DNA of 24,514 nt from CAZCDS01 sp964497585 (GCA_964497585.1 CAZCDS010000087.1:1-24514); one strand, 5' to 3'; positions 7,065 to 15,560 are shown, numbered from the stretch's first letter. Numbers and translations: made by a program. Notes: a model not told the origin generated them from the letters alone.

Positions 7065-7897
7065 GTTATGTCCTGGGTTCTGAATACCACCGCCGCTATC
7101 ACGAGGGGGACACCAATCCACCCGATAAAGAGGACGGCGGCTGAAATCGCGGATGTGACGGCTCCGCCGAACATCCTGAGGAGTCCGGCTCCTGCCGCGC
7201 CGAGCGCGGCCTCGCCACCGACGGCCATGAGCACCACGACTCTCGCCATGTCAATCGGATTGCCGAGCAGCGAGAAATAGAGCATTTTGCGAAGATAGGC
7301 CTCCTGGACATAATAGGATGCCGACAGGACAATGAGATCGTAGACGAACAGGAAAAAGAACCAGAGGATCAGGGCAGTCACGATGGCCATGGGTTTGCGA
7401 TTGGCAAGAATGGAGAGCATTGCGGAAAAAGCGATGAAAACCAGACCAAGAGTGATTGACGTGCCGACAAAGATTGAGTACTTCCAGATCCCTTCCGATT
7501 GGGTTTTCAGCGCAACGATCAGTCCACCGAGACTGAAGCCGAACACCGTCATGATAGTCAGTGCTGCAAAGAGGCCGGCCACCTTACCAACAAGGATCTG
7601 TGTGCGACTGACAGGTTGTGACGTGAGGAACTCAAAATAGCCGGGATCGCTGCAGAGACTCTGACCTCCGGCGACCAAAGCGACCACCGGCACGATGATC
7701 AGGACCAGATTGAGCATTGTTACCGTCGTGCGATAGAAATCCTGAAATTCCGCCTCGTAACCGAGAAACGTCAGACCGTAGTACGAGACCCCCACTACCA
7801 GGGCTGCGAAAAGAATCCCGAAACCGAGCATCCATCGGCTTCTCAATTGGATTTTCAGCTCGAGTTTCGCTACCTCTACAATGGAAGCGGCCATCAT
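7061..7897 (-). CDS. nosY: NosY, ABC-2 type membrane permease for copper-site assembly
   Basis: A 278-residue polytopic protein with about six membrane helices and the opening 'SIVEVAKLELKIQLRSRWM', usual for NosY and other ABC-2 permeases. The segment GYFEFLTSQPVSRTQILVGK is the coupling region seen in this family. NosY forms the membrane part of NosDFY, which works with NosL in maturation of the CuZ site of N2O reductase. The start is the first of two adjacent ATGs (7897), with GAGGTGAAA ahead of it; a longer upstream frame overlaps the nosL lipoprotein gene and is not supported. It follows nosL by seven bases and overlaps the next gene (GTGA). The gene order F-L-Y is close to that of other clade II clusters. 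Confidence 0.92.
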   Translation of the reverse strand: MMAASIVEVAKLELKIQLRSRWMLGFGILFAALVVGVSYYGLTFLGYEAEFQDFYRTTVTMLNLVLIIVPVVALVAGGQSLCSDPGYFEFLTSQPVSRTQILVGKVAGLFAALTIMTVFGFSLGGLIVALKTQSEGIWKYSIFVGTSITLGLVFIAFSAMLSILANRKPMAIVTALILWFFFLFVYDLIVLSASYYVQEAYLRKMLYFSLLGNPIDMARVVVLMAVGGEAALGAAGAGLLRMFGGAVTSAISAAVLFIGWIGVPLVIAAVVFRTQDIT

Positions 7898-7904
7898 GAT
7901 AGTT

Positions 7905-8681
7905 TCACCTCTTCTTGAACTCTTCCAAAAAGTGGGCCCCTTCCACGCGAAAACGGCCCAGAACCTCGTTGTTTGTGCTATCGATAAAGGCGAATCCTGA
8001 ACCAGGCCGCACCGCGTTGAGTCGCAGGAACGCCGGATGCCCCTTCGAAGCCATGGGGAAAACTCCTTCCTTGTCATATCCCCGGATCGCCACCCGGTAT
8101 TCTTTGTCGTCTTCCACGTTGAGTCTTATCTCCACCAGGTCTCCATAATTGACCGAAACCACGTCCGGATTCATGACGCCCTTCCTGAGGGTCACCTCCC
8201 TCTCCGCGTTGGGACGCCGGTACAGGTCCCACATGTCGCTAAACGTGAGCAAGGTTCCCTTATATTCATCGGCGAACTGCAAGGCCCTTTGTTTCTTCTT
8301 GAACGAAACGACGCCATACCCCATGACGGTTACCACGTCGGCCTTGACGAAGTGGGCTTTCGTTGCGTCCAGCCATTCCTTAGTGTCGTAGTCTTTCACG
8401 AAATACGCTCTCACATCTTCCCGCTTGGCGATTCCAAGCGTCTTAGCCATATCGAAATATCGGATCATACAGATCGGATCATCAAATTTCTTCGCGCGAC
8501 CCTTCTTCATGACACATTCGGCGGCGAATCTCTGATCCGTTATAAGCATCCGACACGTCTGGCACACGTCTTCTTCAGGATAGATCTCTACGGGAACGGG
8601 GTCGCCGCCTCTTCCGCAGGCTGCTACGGCCAGTGCCAGGGAGAGCAGGACAACGATGTTCTTCGCGCGCTGCCTCATCAT
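7905..8681 (-). CDS. nosL: NosL lipoprotein with extra C-terminal domain
   Basis: A 258-residue protein with a clear lipobox (AVAAC, Cys22) and the NosL copper motif CQTCRM (Cys40, Cys43, Met45), plus CM at 71-72 and the later 'FSDMW' block. It is the position-conserved NosL, between nosF and nosY. NosL delivers Cu(I) to NosZ. The NosL domain ends near residue 168; the remaining 90 residues, from about 'NPDVVSVNYGDLVEIRLNVE' to 'VLGRFRVEG', look like a cupredoxin-fold beta sandwich without the copper ligands. The first of two consecutive ATGs (8681) overlaps the nosF stop (ATGA), and there is no good independent ribosome site, so expression probably depends on nosF translation. The NosL part is secure; the fold of the extension is inference from the strand pattern. 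Confidence 0.9.
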   Translation of the reverse strand: MMRQRAKNIVVLLSLALAVAACGRGGDPVPVEIYPEEDVCQTCRMLITDQRFAAECVMKKGRAKKFDDPICMIRYFDMAKTLGIAKREDVRAYFVKDYDTKEWLDATKAHFVKADVVTVMGYGVVSFKKKQRALQFADEYKGTLLTFSDMWDLYRRPNAEREVTLRKGVMNPDVVSVNYGDLVEIRLNVEDDKEYRVAIRGYDKEGVFPMASKGHPAFLRLNAVRPGSGFAFIDSTNNEVLGRFRVEGAHFLEEFKKR

Positions 8682-9595
8682 TCGACTGGATCGGTCCCGT
8701 GATTGCCCAGGACCTGATGGTACATCTCCTCCAAGGAAGGTTCGTACAGCCCGAACTCCCTTATAACCGCGCCGTGCTTGTCCAGCTCATTCAATATTCT
8801 GATCCTTTGCTCCTCCCCACATTCGATAGTCATGGTGCGGCAATTGAGGATGGCCTTTTCGGCGCCCATCTCCAGGGCTATCTTCCGGAATCTCTCCGAA
8901 AGATTTTCAATAGTTATCCACATCTTGCGCGAACGGGTCAGCTCGGCGACAAACTCCTCTCTCCTGGTCTCCAAAATGATGCGGCCGCCTGCCATTATGG
9001 CTATGGTATGGGCCAGATGTTCGACTGCTCTGAGAATATGTGTTGAGAGGATTATTGAGGCTCCTCTTTGCAACACAGCCCCGACCTGTTCTCTGAACCG
9101 ACTGTTTCCGTCGGAATCCAAGTTGTTCGTGGCCTCGTCGAGAATATAAAGATCGGCCTGGGGAAGGAAGACAACAGCTAGCGCCAGCCGCTGCATCATT
9201 CCACCCGACAGTTCGGCCACTCGCTTCTTCTCGAAGCCCTGAAAGCCGAAAATGGTCATCAGGCTGGTTACTCGTGTTCTGTCGATCCCGCGAAGCCGGC
9301 TGAAGAAGGTAAGGACTTCCTTGGCTGTGGCCTGATCAGGAAAAGCTACCCTCTGAGGCAGGTACGAGATCCGGTTGCGAAGCCGCACCGAGTTCATGCT
9401 AATCGGTTCCTCTCCTATGCGTACCTCTCCCTTGTCCTGACTCATCGTCCCCGCGATTATCTTGAGAGCCGTCGATTTACCGCTCCCGTTGGGCCCGACG
9501 AGCGCTATCATCTCGCCTGGGGCGCATGTGAACTGAAGACCGTCCAGTGCCCTCAGTTTTCCGAAATTCTTCTCCAGCCCTTTGACCTCAATCAT
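8678..9595 (-). CDS. nosF: NosF, ABC transporter ATPase of the NosDFY complex
   Basis: A 305-residue ATPase: Walker A GPNGSGKST (about 34-42), Q-loop YLPQRVAF, signature LSGGMMQR, Walker B LYILDEAT, D-loop NLDS and switch His in LSTHILR. The C-terminal part of about 90 residues is the regulatory extension usual for ABC-2-type ATPases including NosF. With NosY it energises assembly of the CuZ copper-sulfide site. Walker B is followed by A rather than the common P (DEAT), which is seen in this subfamily. The ATG at 9595 begins the conserved MIEVKGL; it lies inside the last codons of nosD (8-base overlap) with AAGGAA ahead. The upstream start at 9628 would add 11 residues with no family support. 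Confidence 0.93.
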   Translation of the reverse strand: MIEVKGLEKNFGKLRALDGLQFTCAPGEMIALVGPNGSGKSTALKIIAGTMSQDKGEVRIGEEPISMNSVRLRNRISYLPQRVAFPDQATAKEVLTFFSRLRGIDRTRVTSLMTIFGFQGFEKKRVAELSGGMMQRLALAVVFLPQADLYILDEATNNLDSDGNSRFREQVGAVLQRGASIILSTHILRAVEHLAHTIAIMAGGRIILETRREEFVAELTRSRKMWITIENLSERFRKIALEMGAEKAILNCRTMTIECGEEQRIRILNELDKHGAVIREFGLYEPSLEEMYHQVLGNHGTDPVE

Positions 9596-11039
9596 GGGGA
9601 GCAATTCCTTTCCATGCGGCCATTCCACATGCTGCGCACATTAGGAGGGACACCAGAGCAACCAAGACTCTTTCGGTCGGTGCCGGGTTTCGCAGCCGAG
9701 CCTTCGTCAATGTCTCTCGTGGCGGTCCAGGAATCTTGACCGGCTTCATGAGAGGAAACTTGTCTTCCGCGGTTACGGTAACCTCGATGATAGGGAAAGC
9801 TTTCTCAGCCAAAGACACTGCAGCGGCCAGCGGACTGAAGAGAAAAAGCCGAAATTCCGGGTAGGACGCCTCAAGAGCGTCGTAAACCCCTTCAAGCTTG
9901 TATGGCTGATCGCCTATGCCATCTCCGTCAAGATCGTAGCCTCGGTAGTCGCTCCAGTAGTTTCCCCGGCCCTCCTTATAGAAGAGATTGTTCCGCCCTC
10001 TTTGGGTTCCGCCTCTCAGTCTCAGCAACGAGAGATTGCTCAGGAAATTGTTACCGTACAGCCGGTTGTTTTCCGAATTTTCAAGAATGATGTTGGCGAT
10101 GTCGTTCGAGACAACGATGTTGCCGTGGACATTGGAAAATCCCGCCTGGTCGAAATACAGTCCAATAGTATTGTCAAGGACAAGGTTGTCCGAACAGTCC
10201 GAATGTCTTACATCCTGCCAGAGTATACCGTACGCTCGAAAGCCTCGGTTATGAGCGAATACGTTTCCTCTAAACGTAATTCTTTTCGCGTACATCACGG
10301 CGGCGCCGGCTACATTGTCAATAAGGGAATTGTAGGAAAACGAATTGTCCGTGGAGTACATGTAATGCAAACCGTACCTGGTCCGGTGTATCTTGTTGTG
10401 GTCGATGGTGCAATAGTGGGCGAAAGAGACGTATATCCCGTCACGCGCGTCGGCGATGTCATTGTGCACGATCTTGTTGAAAGGCGCATCCCAGAGGTGA
10501 ATGCCGTTCCCCCTGTCCTCCTGGCGATCGTAAGCCCTGCCTCTGATCACATTGTCGCGAACCACGCATTTCTCAGCCTGCTTGAGATACATTCCGTGGA
10601 GGTTATCCTCCAGCCTGTTGTCTTCCACGAGACATTTCTTGGCTTTGATCAGCTTAATCCCAGCCTCGTCTTTGAGAAGAAGACGTCCCCCTCCTCGGAT
10701 CACAAAGCCTCTCAGCGTGACATTATTTGCGGTCAGGATGACGGCGTTTCCGGTCTTCTCCCCCTGGATTACCGGCCGGTCTATTCCCTCAAGTACGATA
10801 TCGTCGGTGGTGATCTCTATATTGCCGTGGTACGTGCCGCGGTGGACGAGGATGGTGTCTCCGGGACGGCACTTCCCAAGGGCCTCCTTGATTGATCGAA
10901 GGCTTGACGGATCCCCGGCCTTACCCACGGTGACGACCGCTGCCGGCGAGCGACCGGGCAATATTCCACAGGAAAGGGCTATCAACCCGATAAACGGGAG
11001 TAGTTGAATTAAGGAAGGTGTCGGGCTTCGTGAAGCCAT
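9588..11039 (-). CDS. nosD: NosD, periplasmic beta-helix copper-assembly protein
   Basis: A 483-residue protein with a Sec leader (about 1-34), then a right-handed parallel beta-helix made of short repeats rich in 'N.I..N..G' patterns (for example 'LVEDNRLEDNLHGMYLK', 'IVHNDIADARDGIYVS', 'YNSLIDNVAGAAVMY'), which is the CASH/NosD fold. A Gly/Asp-rich loop follows (YDLDGDGIGDQPY), and a hydrophobic segment near the C-terminus (about 458-477) could anchor it. NosD binds NosL/NosZ on the periplasmic side of NosFY. The ATG at 11039 is preceded by GGAGAAGG at good distance. A strong hairpin lies in the 96-base gap before it. The stop overlaps nosF. The NosZ-NosB-X-NosD-NosF order supports the call. 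Confidence 0.93.
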   Translation of the reverse strand: MASRSPTPSLIQLLPFIGLIALSCGILPGRSPAAVVTVGKAGDPSSLRSIKEALGKCRPGDTILVHRGTYHGNIEITTDDIVLEGIDRPVIQGEKTGNAVILTANNVTLRGFVIRGGGRLLLKDEAGIKLIKAKKCLVEDNRLEDNLHGMYLKQAEKCVVRDNVIRGRAYDRQEDRGNGIHLWDAPFNKIVHNDIADARDGIYVSFAHYCTIDHNKIHRTRYGLHYMYSTDNSFSYNSLIDNVAGAAVMYAKRITFRGNVFAHNRGFRAYGILWQDVRHSDCSDNLVLDNTIGLYFDQAGFSNVHGNIVVSNDIANIILENSENNRLYGNNFLSNLSLLRLRGGTQRGRNNLFYKEGRGNYWSDYRGYDLDGDGIGDQPYKLEGVYDALEASYPEFRLFLFSPLAAAVSLAEKAFPIIEVTVTAEDKFPLMKPVKIPGPPRETLTKARLRNPAPTERVLVALVSLLMCAACGMAAWKGIAPHD

Positions 11040-11069
11040 CGCCTTCTCCGGTTCCCCGTTCGAAGGGCC

Positions 11070-11094
11070 GTCCCCCGGCCTGAGACCGGGGGAC
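11070..11094 (-). promoter_or_regulatory. Intercistronic hairpin before nosD
   Basis: A perfect 9-bp inverted repeat, GTCCCCCGG and CCGGGGGAC with a 7-base loop, sits in the gap between the 135-residue gene and nosD. On the transcribed strand no run of T follows, so it is not a standard intrinsic terminator. It is well placed to act as an RNA-stabilising or processing structure that lets nosZ-nosB mRNA accumulate above nosDFY, or as a partial terminator. An old transposon end is another possibility. Confidence 0.6.
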
Positions 11095-11135
11095 TGGTAC
11101 GGGAGGTTGGTTGGTTCATGGGGAGGTGCAAGCCG

Positions 11136-11543
11136 CTAGGGCATCATGGATGCCCGGACAGCCGCTGAGCCGGCCTTGATAAACCACTGCCACGACTGGT
11201 TGAGGTTGATCACCAGTTCTTTGCTGAACTTCTTAGCGTCTATCTGTTTCTTGCACTTGTTCAGCATGTCGTTGGCCCTCTTGAACCAATACTTGGCATC
11301 CGCCACCTCTCGTTGCAGCAGGTCCGTCGCGCCGGACGCTTTTATCTCCTTATCCAGACTGTTGATGGTTTTTTCCACGATTTTCCTTGTGCCGTCGGCG
11401 TTGGCAAAGCCCTCTTTCGCTAGCTTCTCATAGTTCTTCATGTCTATGGCCTGCTCTTCGGCAAAGACCAGGCCTGCGCCCAGGAAGACCATCAGCAGCG
11501 CAAGCAAGCCCAGCATCGTTCCAATGACTTTCAGGCTTTTCAC
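11136..11543 (-). CDS. Small helical exported protein between nosB and nosD
   Basis: A 135-residue protein with a good Sec leader (hydrophobic to about residue 28, cleavage probably after VFA). The mature part is about 107 residues, highly charged and apparently all helical, with heptad-like stretches such as 'TRKIVEKTINSLDKEIKASG' and 'KYWFKRANDMLNKCKKQIDA', ending in aromatic-rich NQSWQWFIKAG. There is a single Cys and no haem or obvious copper motif. It is probably a periplasmic helical bundle. The start is a GTG at 11543 with AAAAGGAG upstream; only five bases separate it from nosB, so it belongs to the nosZ-nosB transcript. I do not recognise a family; a partner of NosZ or NosD is possible from position only. 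Confidence 0.75.
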   Translation of the reverse strand: MKSLKVIGTMLGLLALLMVFLGAGLVFAEEQAIDMKNYEKLAKEGFANADGTRKIVEKTINSLDKEIKASGATDLLQREVADAKYWFKRANDMLNKCKKQIDAKKFSKELVINLNQSWQWFIKAGSAAVRASMMP

Positions 11544-11548
11544 GAGAT

Positions 11549-12184
11549 TTACTCCTTTTGCTTACCGCTCGTCGGTTGCGGTCCGGAGGCCCGGCCGAGA
11601 GTCACATAATCTATGGCCAGGGCGAGCACCACCATGAAGAACGCGATAGCGAGGACGTACGTTCCCCAATAGAAGTTTGAGTACGTGGTGAACTGGGCAA
11701 GATGATGTTCTCCATAGAGGCCGGGCATGAAGGGTTCGACGGTAATGGCGGCGTCAGAGCTGAGGTTGTGCCCATAGTCATAGAGCGTGTAGACCAACGT
11801 GGCAAGTCCCCCGGCGGAAACAATCGTTAGCGCCAAGAATGTGGCCAACGTCACCCAGAATCTTCGGATGAAAGCCGTGATGGCACAAAGCAAAGCCAAA
11901 ACCACGAGAACCACGGGGAGGAGTTTGAACACGAACATCTCCTCGGAAATCTCTTTCATTCCGATGTAATGGTTAAGGACATTCACCTCTCTCAGGCCTC
12001 CATCCAGCTCGTTCCTGTCGTAGGTGTCACCGGGATGTGTGGCGTACACGGCCATTCCCAGTCCCTTTGGGTAGTTGTTGGAATCCAGATACATGTACCA
12101 CATGGGGTACTTGAAACTGAGCAGAATGAGGACTGCCGCTCCGATGAGGAGGCCAAATCTGACCACCGCCGCCAGCCTTTTCAT
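11549..12184 (-). CDS. nosB: NosB, clade II nos membrane protein
   Basis: A 211-residue membrane protein with helices at about 6-24, 83-104, 109-132 and 173-194 and a periplasmic loop between the first two. The loop contains NHYIGM (71-76), a motif I associate with the NosB proteins that follow nosZ in clade II clusters. A second polar region has YGEHH (157-161). NosB is required for N2O respiration in some clade II bacteria, but its molecular role is not settled. The ATG at 12184 has GGGAGAAG before it and starts 19 bases after the nosZ stop. The C-terminal tail is short, basic and cytoplasmic or periplasmic depending on topology. The call rests on position, topology and the NHYIGM motif. 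Confidence 0.82.
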   Translation of the reverse strand: MKRLAAVVRFGLLIGAAVLILLSFKYPMWYMYLDSNNYPKGLGMAVYATHPGDTYDRNELDGGLREVNVLNHYIGMKEISEEMFVFKLLPVVLVVLALLCAITAFIRRFWVTLATFLALTIVSAGGLATLVYTLYDYGHNLSSDAAITVEPFMPGLYGEHHLAQFTTYSNFYWGTYVLAIAFFMVVLALAIDYVTLGRASGPQPTSGKQKE

Positions 12185-12203
12185 TGTCTTCTCCCAATCT
12201 GGT

Positions 12204-14111
12204 CTATTTGCCCTTGGGCTTGACGATCAAATACCCCTGCATCTCCTGGTGAAGGGCCGAGCAGAAGTTCGTGCAGTAGTAGGGCCATACCCCGGGCTTC
12301 TTGGCGACAAACTCAAAGTGCATTGTCTGGCCTGGATGGGGAACCCCAGTGACGTCGTACCCGCAGATACCGAATCCATGGAGCTCGTCCCGCATCTCTT
12401 CAATGTTCGTCAGATAGATGATCACCTTGTCACCCTCGTTGACCCGCACCACGTTCGGCATGAGCGAGGACCGGATGGCGGTCATCCAGACCTTTACCGT
12501 GTCGCCTTCACGTTTGATCTTCGTGTCCTTCGGGTCCCAAACTGCGTTCGGATCCTTGTTCTCAATGCCTTTCCTGTATACCTCGATCACGCCCTTGAGC
12601 TTGTCCGCCTTGATGATCTGGGCATAATGAGGCTCAGGCTCCGGAAAGGCGTCGAAGATCAACTTCATCTTGGGCCCGGAAATGTCGATGAGCTGGCCGC
12701 ACTCGGGCTCATCCGGTCCTACGGGAAGATGTGTTCCCTTCGAGAGCTTATTAAGGGAAAAGACCCACTTGCCATCCGGAGAGACCGTGTCGCCCTCACA
12801 GGAGGCAATGTGTCCAATATTGTATTGGATAGGTATCTTGTCGACCATCTTCCACTGGTTACCCCCCTTCCACTGCCATTTGGCAATGGCGCTCTCGACG
12901 AAAAGGGAAGTGTAAGCAAAGCCCTTGTCGTCGAAGACCGTATGAAGCGGCCCGAGGCCTACGGGAATTTCCGCTTCCTGAACGGCTTCTGACTTGACCA
13001 CGGGGATTCCCATGTCTTTGTCCGCGAAGTTCTTGTCCTTGATCGCCTTCTGGAGCTTCTCGAAGCTGAAGATCGAGACGACGGGGGCAAGTTTGCCGTT
13101 GCCGATGATCCATTTGCCGTCGGGTGTTACGTCGCACCCATGAGGGGATTTCTTACAGGGTATGGCAAAAACGCAACCCGGAGTCTTGACGGGGTCAAAG
13201 ACCTTCGCTCCGTCGATCTCCGTGAAATTCCCCTTTTTCACCTGCTCCTCTATTCCTTTCCAGTGAACAGCTATGATATAATCTTTGTCCCGTTGTGAGG
13301 CGACTACCTCAAGCGGTTTGCCGTCAATGAATTCGGCTTCGGTGTTGTACGTGGAGACGAACCACCAATCACCGGAGACGAGCTTGCCGGCATCGGCCAC
13401 GTCATAGTCCCAGGGCGGCATGAGGATCTGCCAGCCAAGGCTCATCGTGCCGTCTTTGGGATCTATGGCGATGGCTGAAATCGTGCCCTTGTACTTGCTC
13501 TTATAGTCCTTCACATCAGCCACGGTTCCCTTGGGAATAGGGATGGAAAAACGGGTAGCCATGAACGCGTATTCCGTGTTCCACGTCAGATAGACCGAAG
13601 CATGGTTTCCCGCGTTGTTGGGAATGGGGCCCAGGATCTGGTGGCATTTGAAGTCCTTTAGATCGATCCGGGCGATCCGGGAGTTGGCGTTGTCGTTAAC
13701 GAAAAGCCAGCGGCCGTCGTAATCGCCCTTGGTTTCGGAAAGCCCCGGATGGTGGACGTCACCCCACGTGAATCCGCCCATCATTTTTCTGCTCTCTGCA
13801 TCGTATCCCCACCCGATGGCGGAATACGGACTGAAAACAGGAATGGTCCGGATATGCCTCATGGAAGGGAGGCCGTAGACGTAGACCTGGCCGCTGTGGC
13901 CTCCGGACAGAAAGACGTAGTACTCATCCAGGTCCCCCGGCGGGACGTAGACTTTCAAGGCGTTCTGAGCGATCTCGGTTTTCGTCGCTGGAGCGCCCAC
14001 ACGTTTCTTCCTCCTGCGGCGCTGAGCGTCACTGGTGTCGGTAATGAAGACAAATACCGCCACTGCAGCCAGAATCAGCGCCAAAAAGAATCCGAGTCTT
14101 TTCCAGTTCAT
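12204..14111 (-). CDS. nosZ: Nitrous-oxide reductase NosZ, clade II
   Basis: This 635-residue periplasmic enzyme reduces N2O to N2. The seven CuZ His ligands can be placed: H120/H121 in GDVHHPG, H170 in AGNHASV, H324 in SPHGCD, H390 in GPLHTVF, H434 in NIGHIAS and H495 in EPHYAQ. The C-terminal cupredoxin domain has the CuA set, H578 in DELHGFG and C613/C617/H621/M624 in CTNFCSALHQEM. The leader (hydrophobic 7-23) has no RRxF Tat motif, which with nosB next to it marks clade II; a basic QRRRRKKR follows the leader at 30-37. The ATG at 14111 has GGAGG nine bases upstream. The frame stays open further upstream without family support or a ribosome site. All metal ligands are intact, so the enzyme should be active. 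Confidence 0.98.
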   Translation of the reverse strand: MNWKRLGFFLALILAAVAVFVFITDTSDAQRRRRKKRVGAPATKTEIAQNALKVYVPPGDLDEYYVFLSGGHSGQVYVYGLPSMRHIRTIPVFSPYSAIGWGYDAESRKMMGGFTWGDVHHPGLSETKGDYDGRWLFVNDNANSRIARIDLKDFKCHQILGPIPNNAGNHASVYLTWNTEYAFMATRFSIPIPKGTVADVKDYKSKYKGTISAIAIDPKDGTMSLGWQILMPPWDYDVADAGKLVSGDWWFVSTYNTEAEFIDGKPLEVVASQRDKDYIIAVHWKGIEEQVKKGNFTEIDGAKVFDPVKTPGCVFAIPCKKSPHGCDVTPDGKWIIGNGKLAPVVSIFSFEKLQKAIKDKNFADKDMGIPVVKSEAVQEAEIPVGLGPLHTVFDDKGFAYTSLFVESAIAKWQWKGGNQWKMVDKIPIQYNIGHIASCEGDTVSPDGKWVFSLNKLSKGTHLPVGPDEPECGQLIDISGPKMKLIFDAFPEPEPHYAQIIKADKLKGVIEVYRKGIENKDPNAVWDPKDTKIKREGDTVKVWMTAIRSSLMPNVVRVNEGDKVIIYLTNIEEMRDELHGFGICGYDVTGVPHPGQTMHFEFVAKKPGVWPYYCTNFCSALHQEMQGYLIVKPKGK

Positions 14112-14344
14112 TCTTCTACACCTCCAGAGTATCCTGTTGGTCTTTTCACGCAACCCAGGCTTGACAACCACAATCCCCTGCCAAGAGTCGCGGCGAGTCA
14201 CCGTGGGTTGCCGCCGATCCCGGGGGTTGCCGGGGACTTCTTCACACTTGTCTTCCAGTCACCTCCTTTCTCGATTTGCGTTTACCGGTTCCTTTGTCAA
14301 AGAAGACTAGACTCCCTCAATACAATGCCGCCGTCTTTCACAGC
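14112..14344 (-). promoter_or_regulatory. Leader region between cytochrome c gene and nosZ
   Basis: This 233-base gap is the longest inside the cluster. It contains a perfect -35-like TTGACA (14300-14295) but only a weak -10 match (AAATCG, 14277-14272), so an internal promoter for nosZ is possible but not strong. At 14269-14259 the transcribed strand reads AAAGGAGGTGA, a perfect anti-16S match, yet no credible reading frame begins there: a GTG inside it gives a six-codon peptide (MTGRQV) before TGA. It may be a leader peptide, a trapped ribosome site or chance. I found no FNR-type TTGAT-N4-ATCAA box and no correctly spaced -24/-12 site. Confidence 0.3.
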
Positions 14345-15550
14345 TCACTTCTTCTGCTCATCCGGGAGCCTCCGCCAGGCTTCCTTCAGCAAGGCCGCAG
14401 CTTTCTTTCTTTCCTCTTTGGTGAGGTGATATTCCGGCGTGCCGAGTATTGCAGCCATCGTGCCCCTGGGCGCCAGGAGAAACTGTTCCACGTCCATACG
14501 ATGTTTCTTCGGTACGTTCTTGACCGCGAAGGCCAGATTGGGGCCGATATTTGTCGGCGACTCCACCTCCAGCGTGGATATCGTGTGGCAGATGAAACAG
14601 CGCTTCCTGACGAAGAAGGAGCCCGGGCCCTTGAGCATTGCCTTTTCCTTTGCGATCTCTTCCGGGGTCCGCTCGGGAATTGCCTTCACATGGGGCAGGT
14701 ACTTCGTGGTGAGCTTCTTTTTCTTCCAGCTCAGTACCAGCAGAGTGAGAGATTGACGATCTTTTGTGGAGAACTGGAATTCCGGCATGATTGAAGTTGG
14801 CACAACGGTTTTTGGATGCTTGAAATGTATCATGTGCCAGTTGTAAATCGTTGGTTCGGAAACTGCTCCCGTCGAAAAGTCGTATTCCTCTCGTCCCTTG
14901 TCTCCCTCATACGTCAGGTCGGGACCTATGTTCCCCCCAGACCCATTAATGACGTGACATGCGCGGCACCCCTTTTTCTTCACCACTTGTTTCGCATGAT
15001 CGATGAACTCCATGCCCTCGACACTCTTTTCGTAGCGATGGCAGTAGTTGCACCTCATCTGAATGAAGCCTGTGGTATCTTTGAGAAGATAGCTTTCCGC
15101 CAAGGCCAGATCCGTACGGGGATCCTCCCAGTGTTCAGTCCATCCGTGGGCCTCCTTCATGTCAATGGCATATCCCTGCCCACCGTGACAGTACGTGCAT
15201 CCAAATCTGTTCACAGGATGCTTCTCCATGAGTTCCGGCCTGGAATGGCTGGCGTAAGGTATGTACTCGTCCCCGAGCCCCTTCCAGGTGACCCCCATGT
15301 GACAGGTGACACACCGGTCGGTGACCTCCAGATCGGGAATCCATATTTGCCGAATTCGCGTCTCAACGTCGGCAGCCTTTTCCTTGCCGAACTTGGCTTC
15401 CACAATGCTCTTGAACTTTGCCTGATGAGTTCGCCACTCCTGAGTGAATTCCGTGCGAAGCGTCAAGAGCACTAAGACGAGCAGTACGACTACCAGAAAC
15501 AGCACGACTATCTGCAGCGTACGTGACGAAGTGAGCGGGAGGTCTTTCAT
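14345..15550 (-). CDS. Membrane-anchored five-haem cytochrome c of the bc-like complex
   Basis: A 401-residue protein with an N-terminal membrane anchor (about 12-30) and five CXXCH haem sites: CVTCH (80-84), CTYCH (118-122), CNYCH (167-171), CRACH (195-199) and CFICH (318-322). The fourth is followed by 'GNIGPDL' and a Met in SIMPEF (255), as in mono-haem cytochrome c domains; the fifth lies in a second similar domain ('NIGPNL'). It replaces the cytochrome c1 of a standard bc1 complex and would carry electrons from the Rieske protein to a periplasmic acceptor. With nosZ next, that acceptor is probably NosZ or a shuttle to it. The ATG at 15550 has GAGAGAAGAA ahead and follows the cytochrome b stop by 10 bases. 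The frame extends further upstream over cytochrome b without support. Confidence 0.93.
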   Translation of the reverse strand: MKDLPLTSSRTLQIVVLFLVVVLLVLVLLTLRTEFTQEWRTHQAKFKSIVEAKFGKEKAADVETRIRQIWIPDLEVTDRCVTCHMGVTWKGLGDEYIPYASHSRPELMEKHPVNRFGCTYCHGGQGYAIDMKEAHGWTEHWEDPRTDLALAESYLLKDTTGFIQMRCNYCHRYEKSVEGMEFIDHAKQVVKKKGCRACHVINGSGGNIGPDLTYEGDKGREEYDFSTGAVSEPTIYNWHMIHFKHPKTVVPTSIMPEFQFSTKDRQSLTLLVLSWKKKKLTTKYLPHVKAIPERTPEEIAKEKAMLKGPGSFFVRKRCFICHTISTLEVESPTNIGPNLAFAVKNVPKKHRMDVEQFLLAPRGTMAAILGTPEYHLTKEERKKAAALLKEAWRRLPDEQKK

Positions 15551-15560
15551 GGTTCTTCTC

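Noticed and set aside
10002..10895. A 297-residue plus-strand frame antisense to nosD.
   Set aside because: It is the mirror of the repetitive beta-helix codons of nosD, has no ribosome site and no recognisable domain.
14160..14185. TTGGCAGGGGATTGTGG upstream of nosZ as a second sigma-54 promoter.
   Set aside because: The -12 element reads TTGT and the spacing from GG is one base short.
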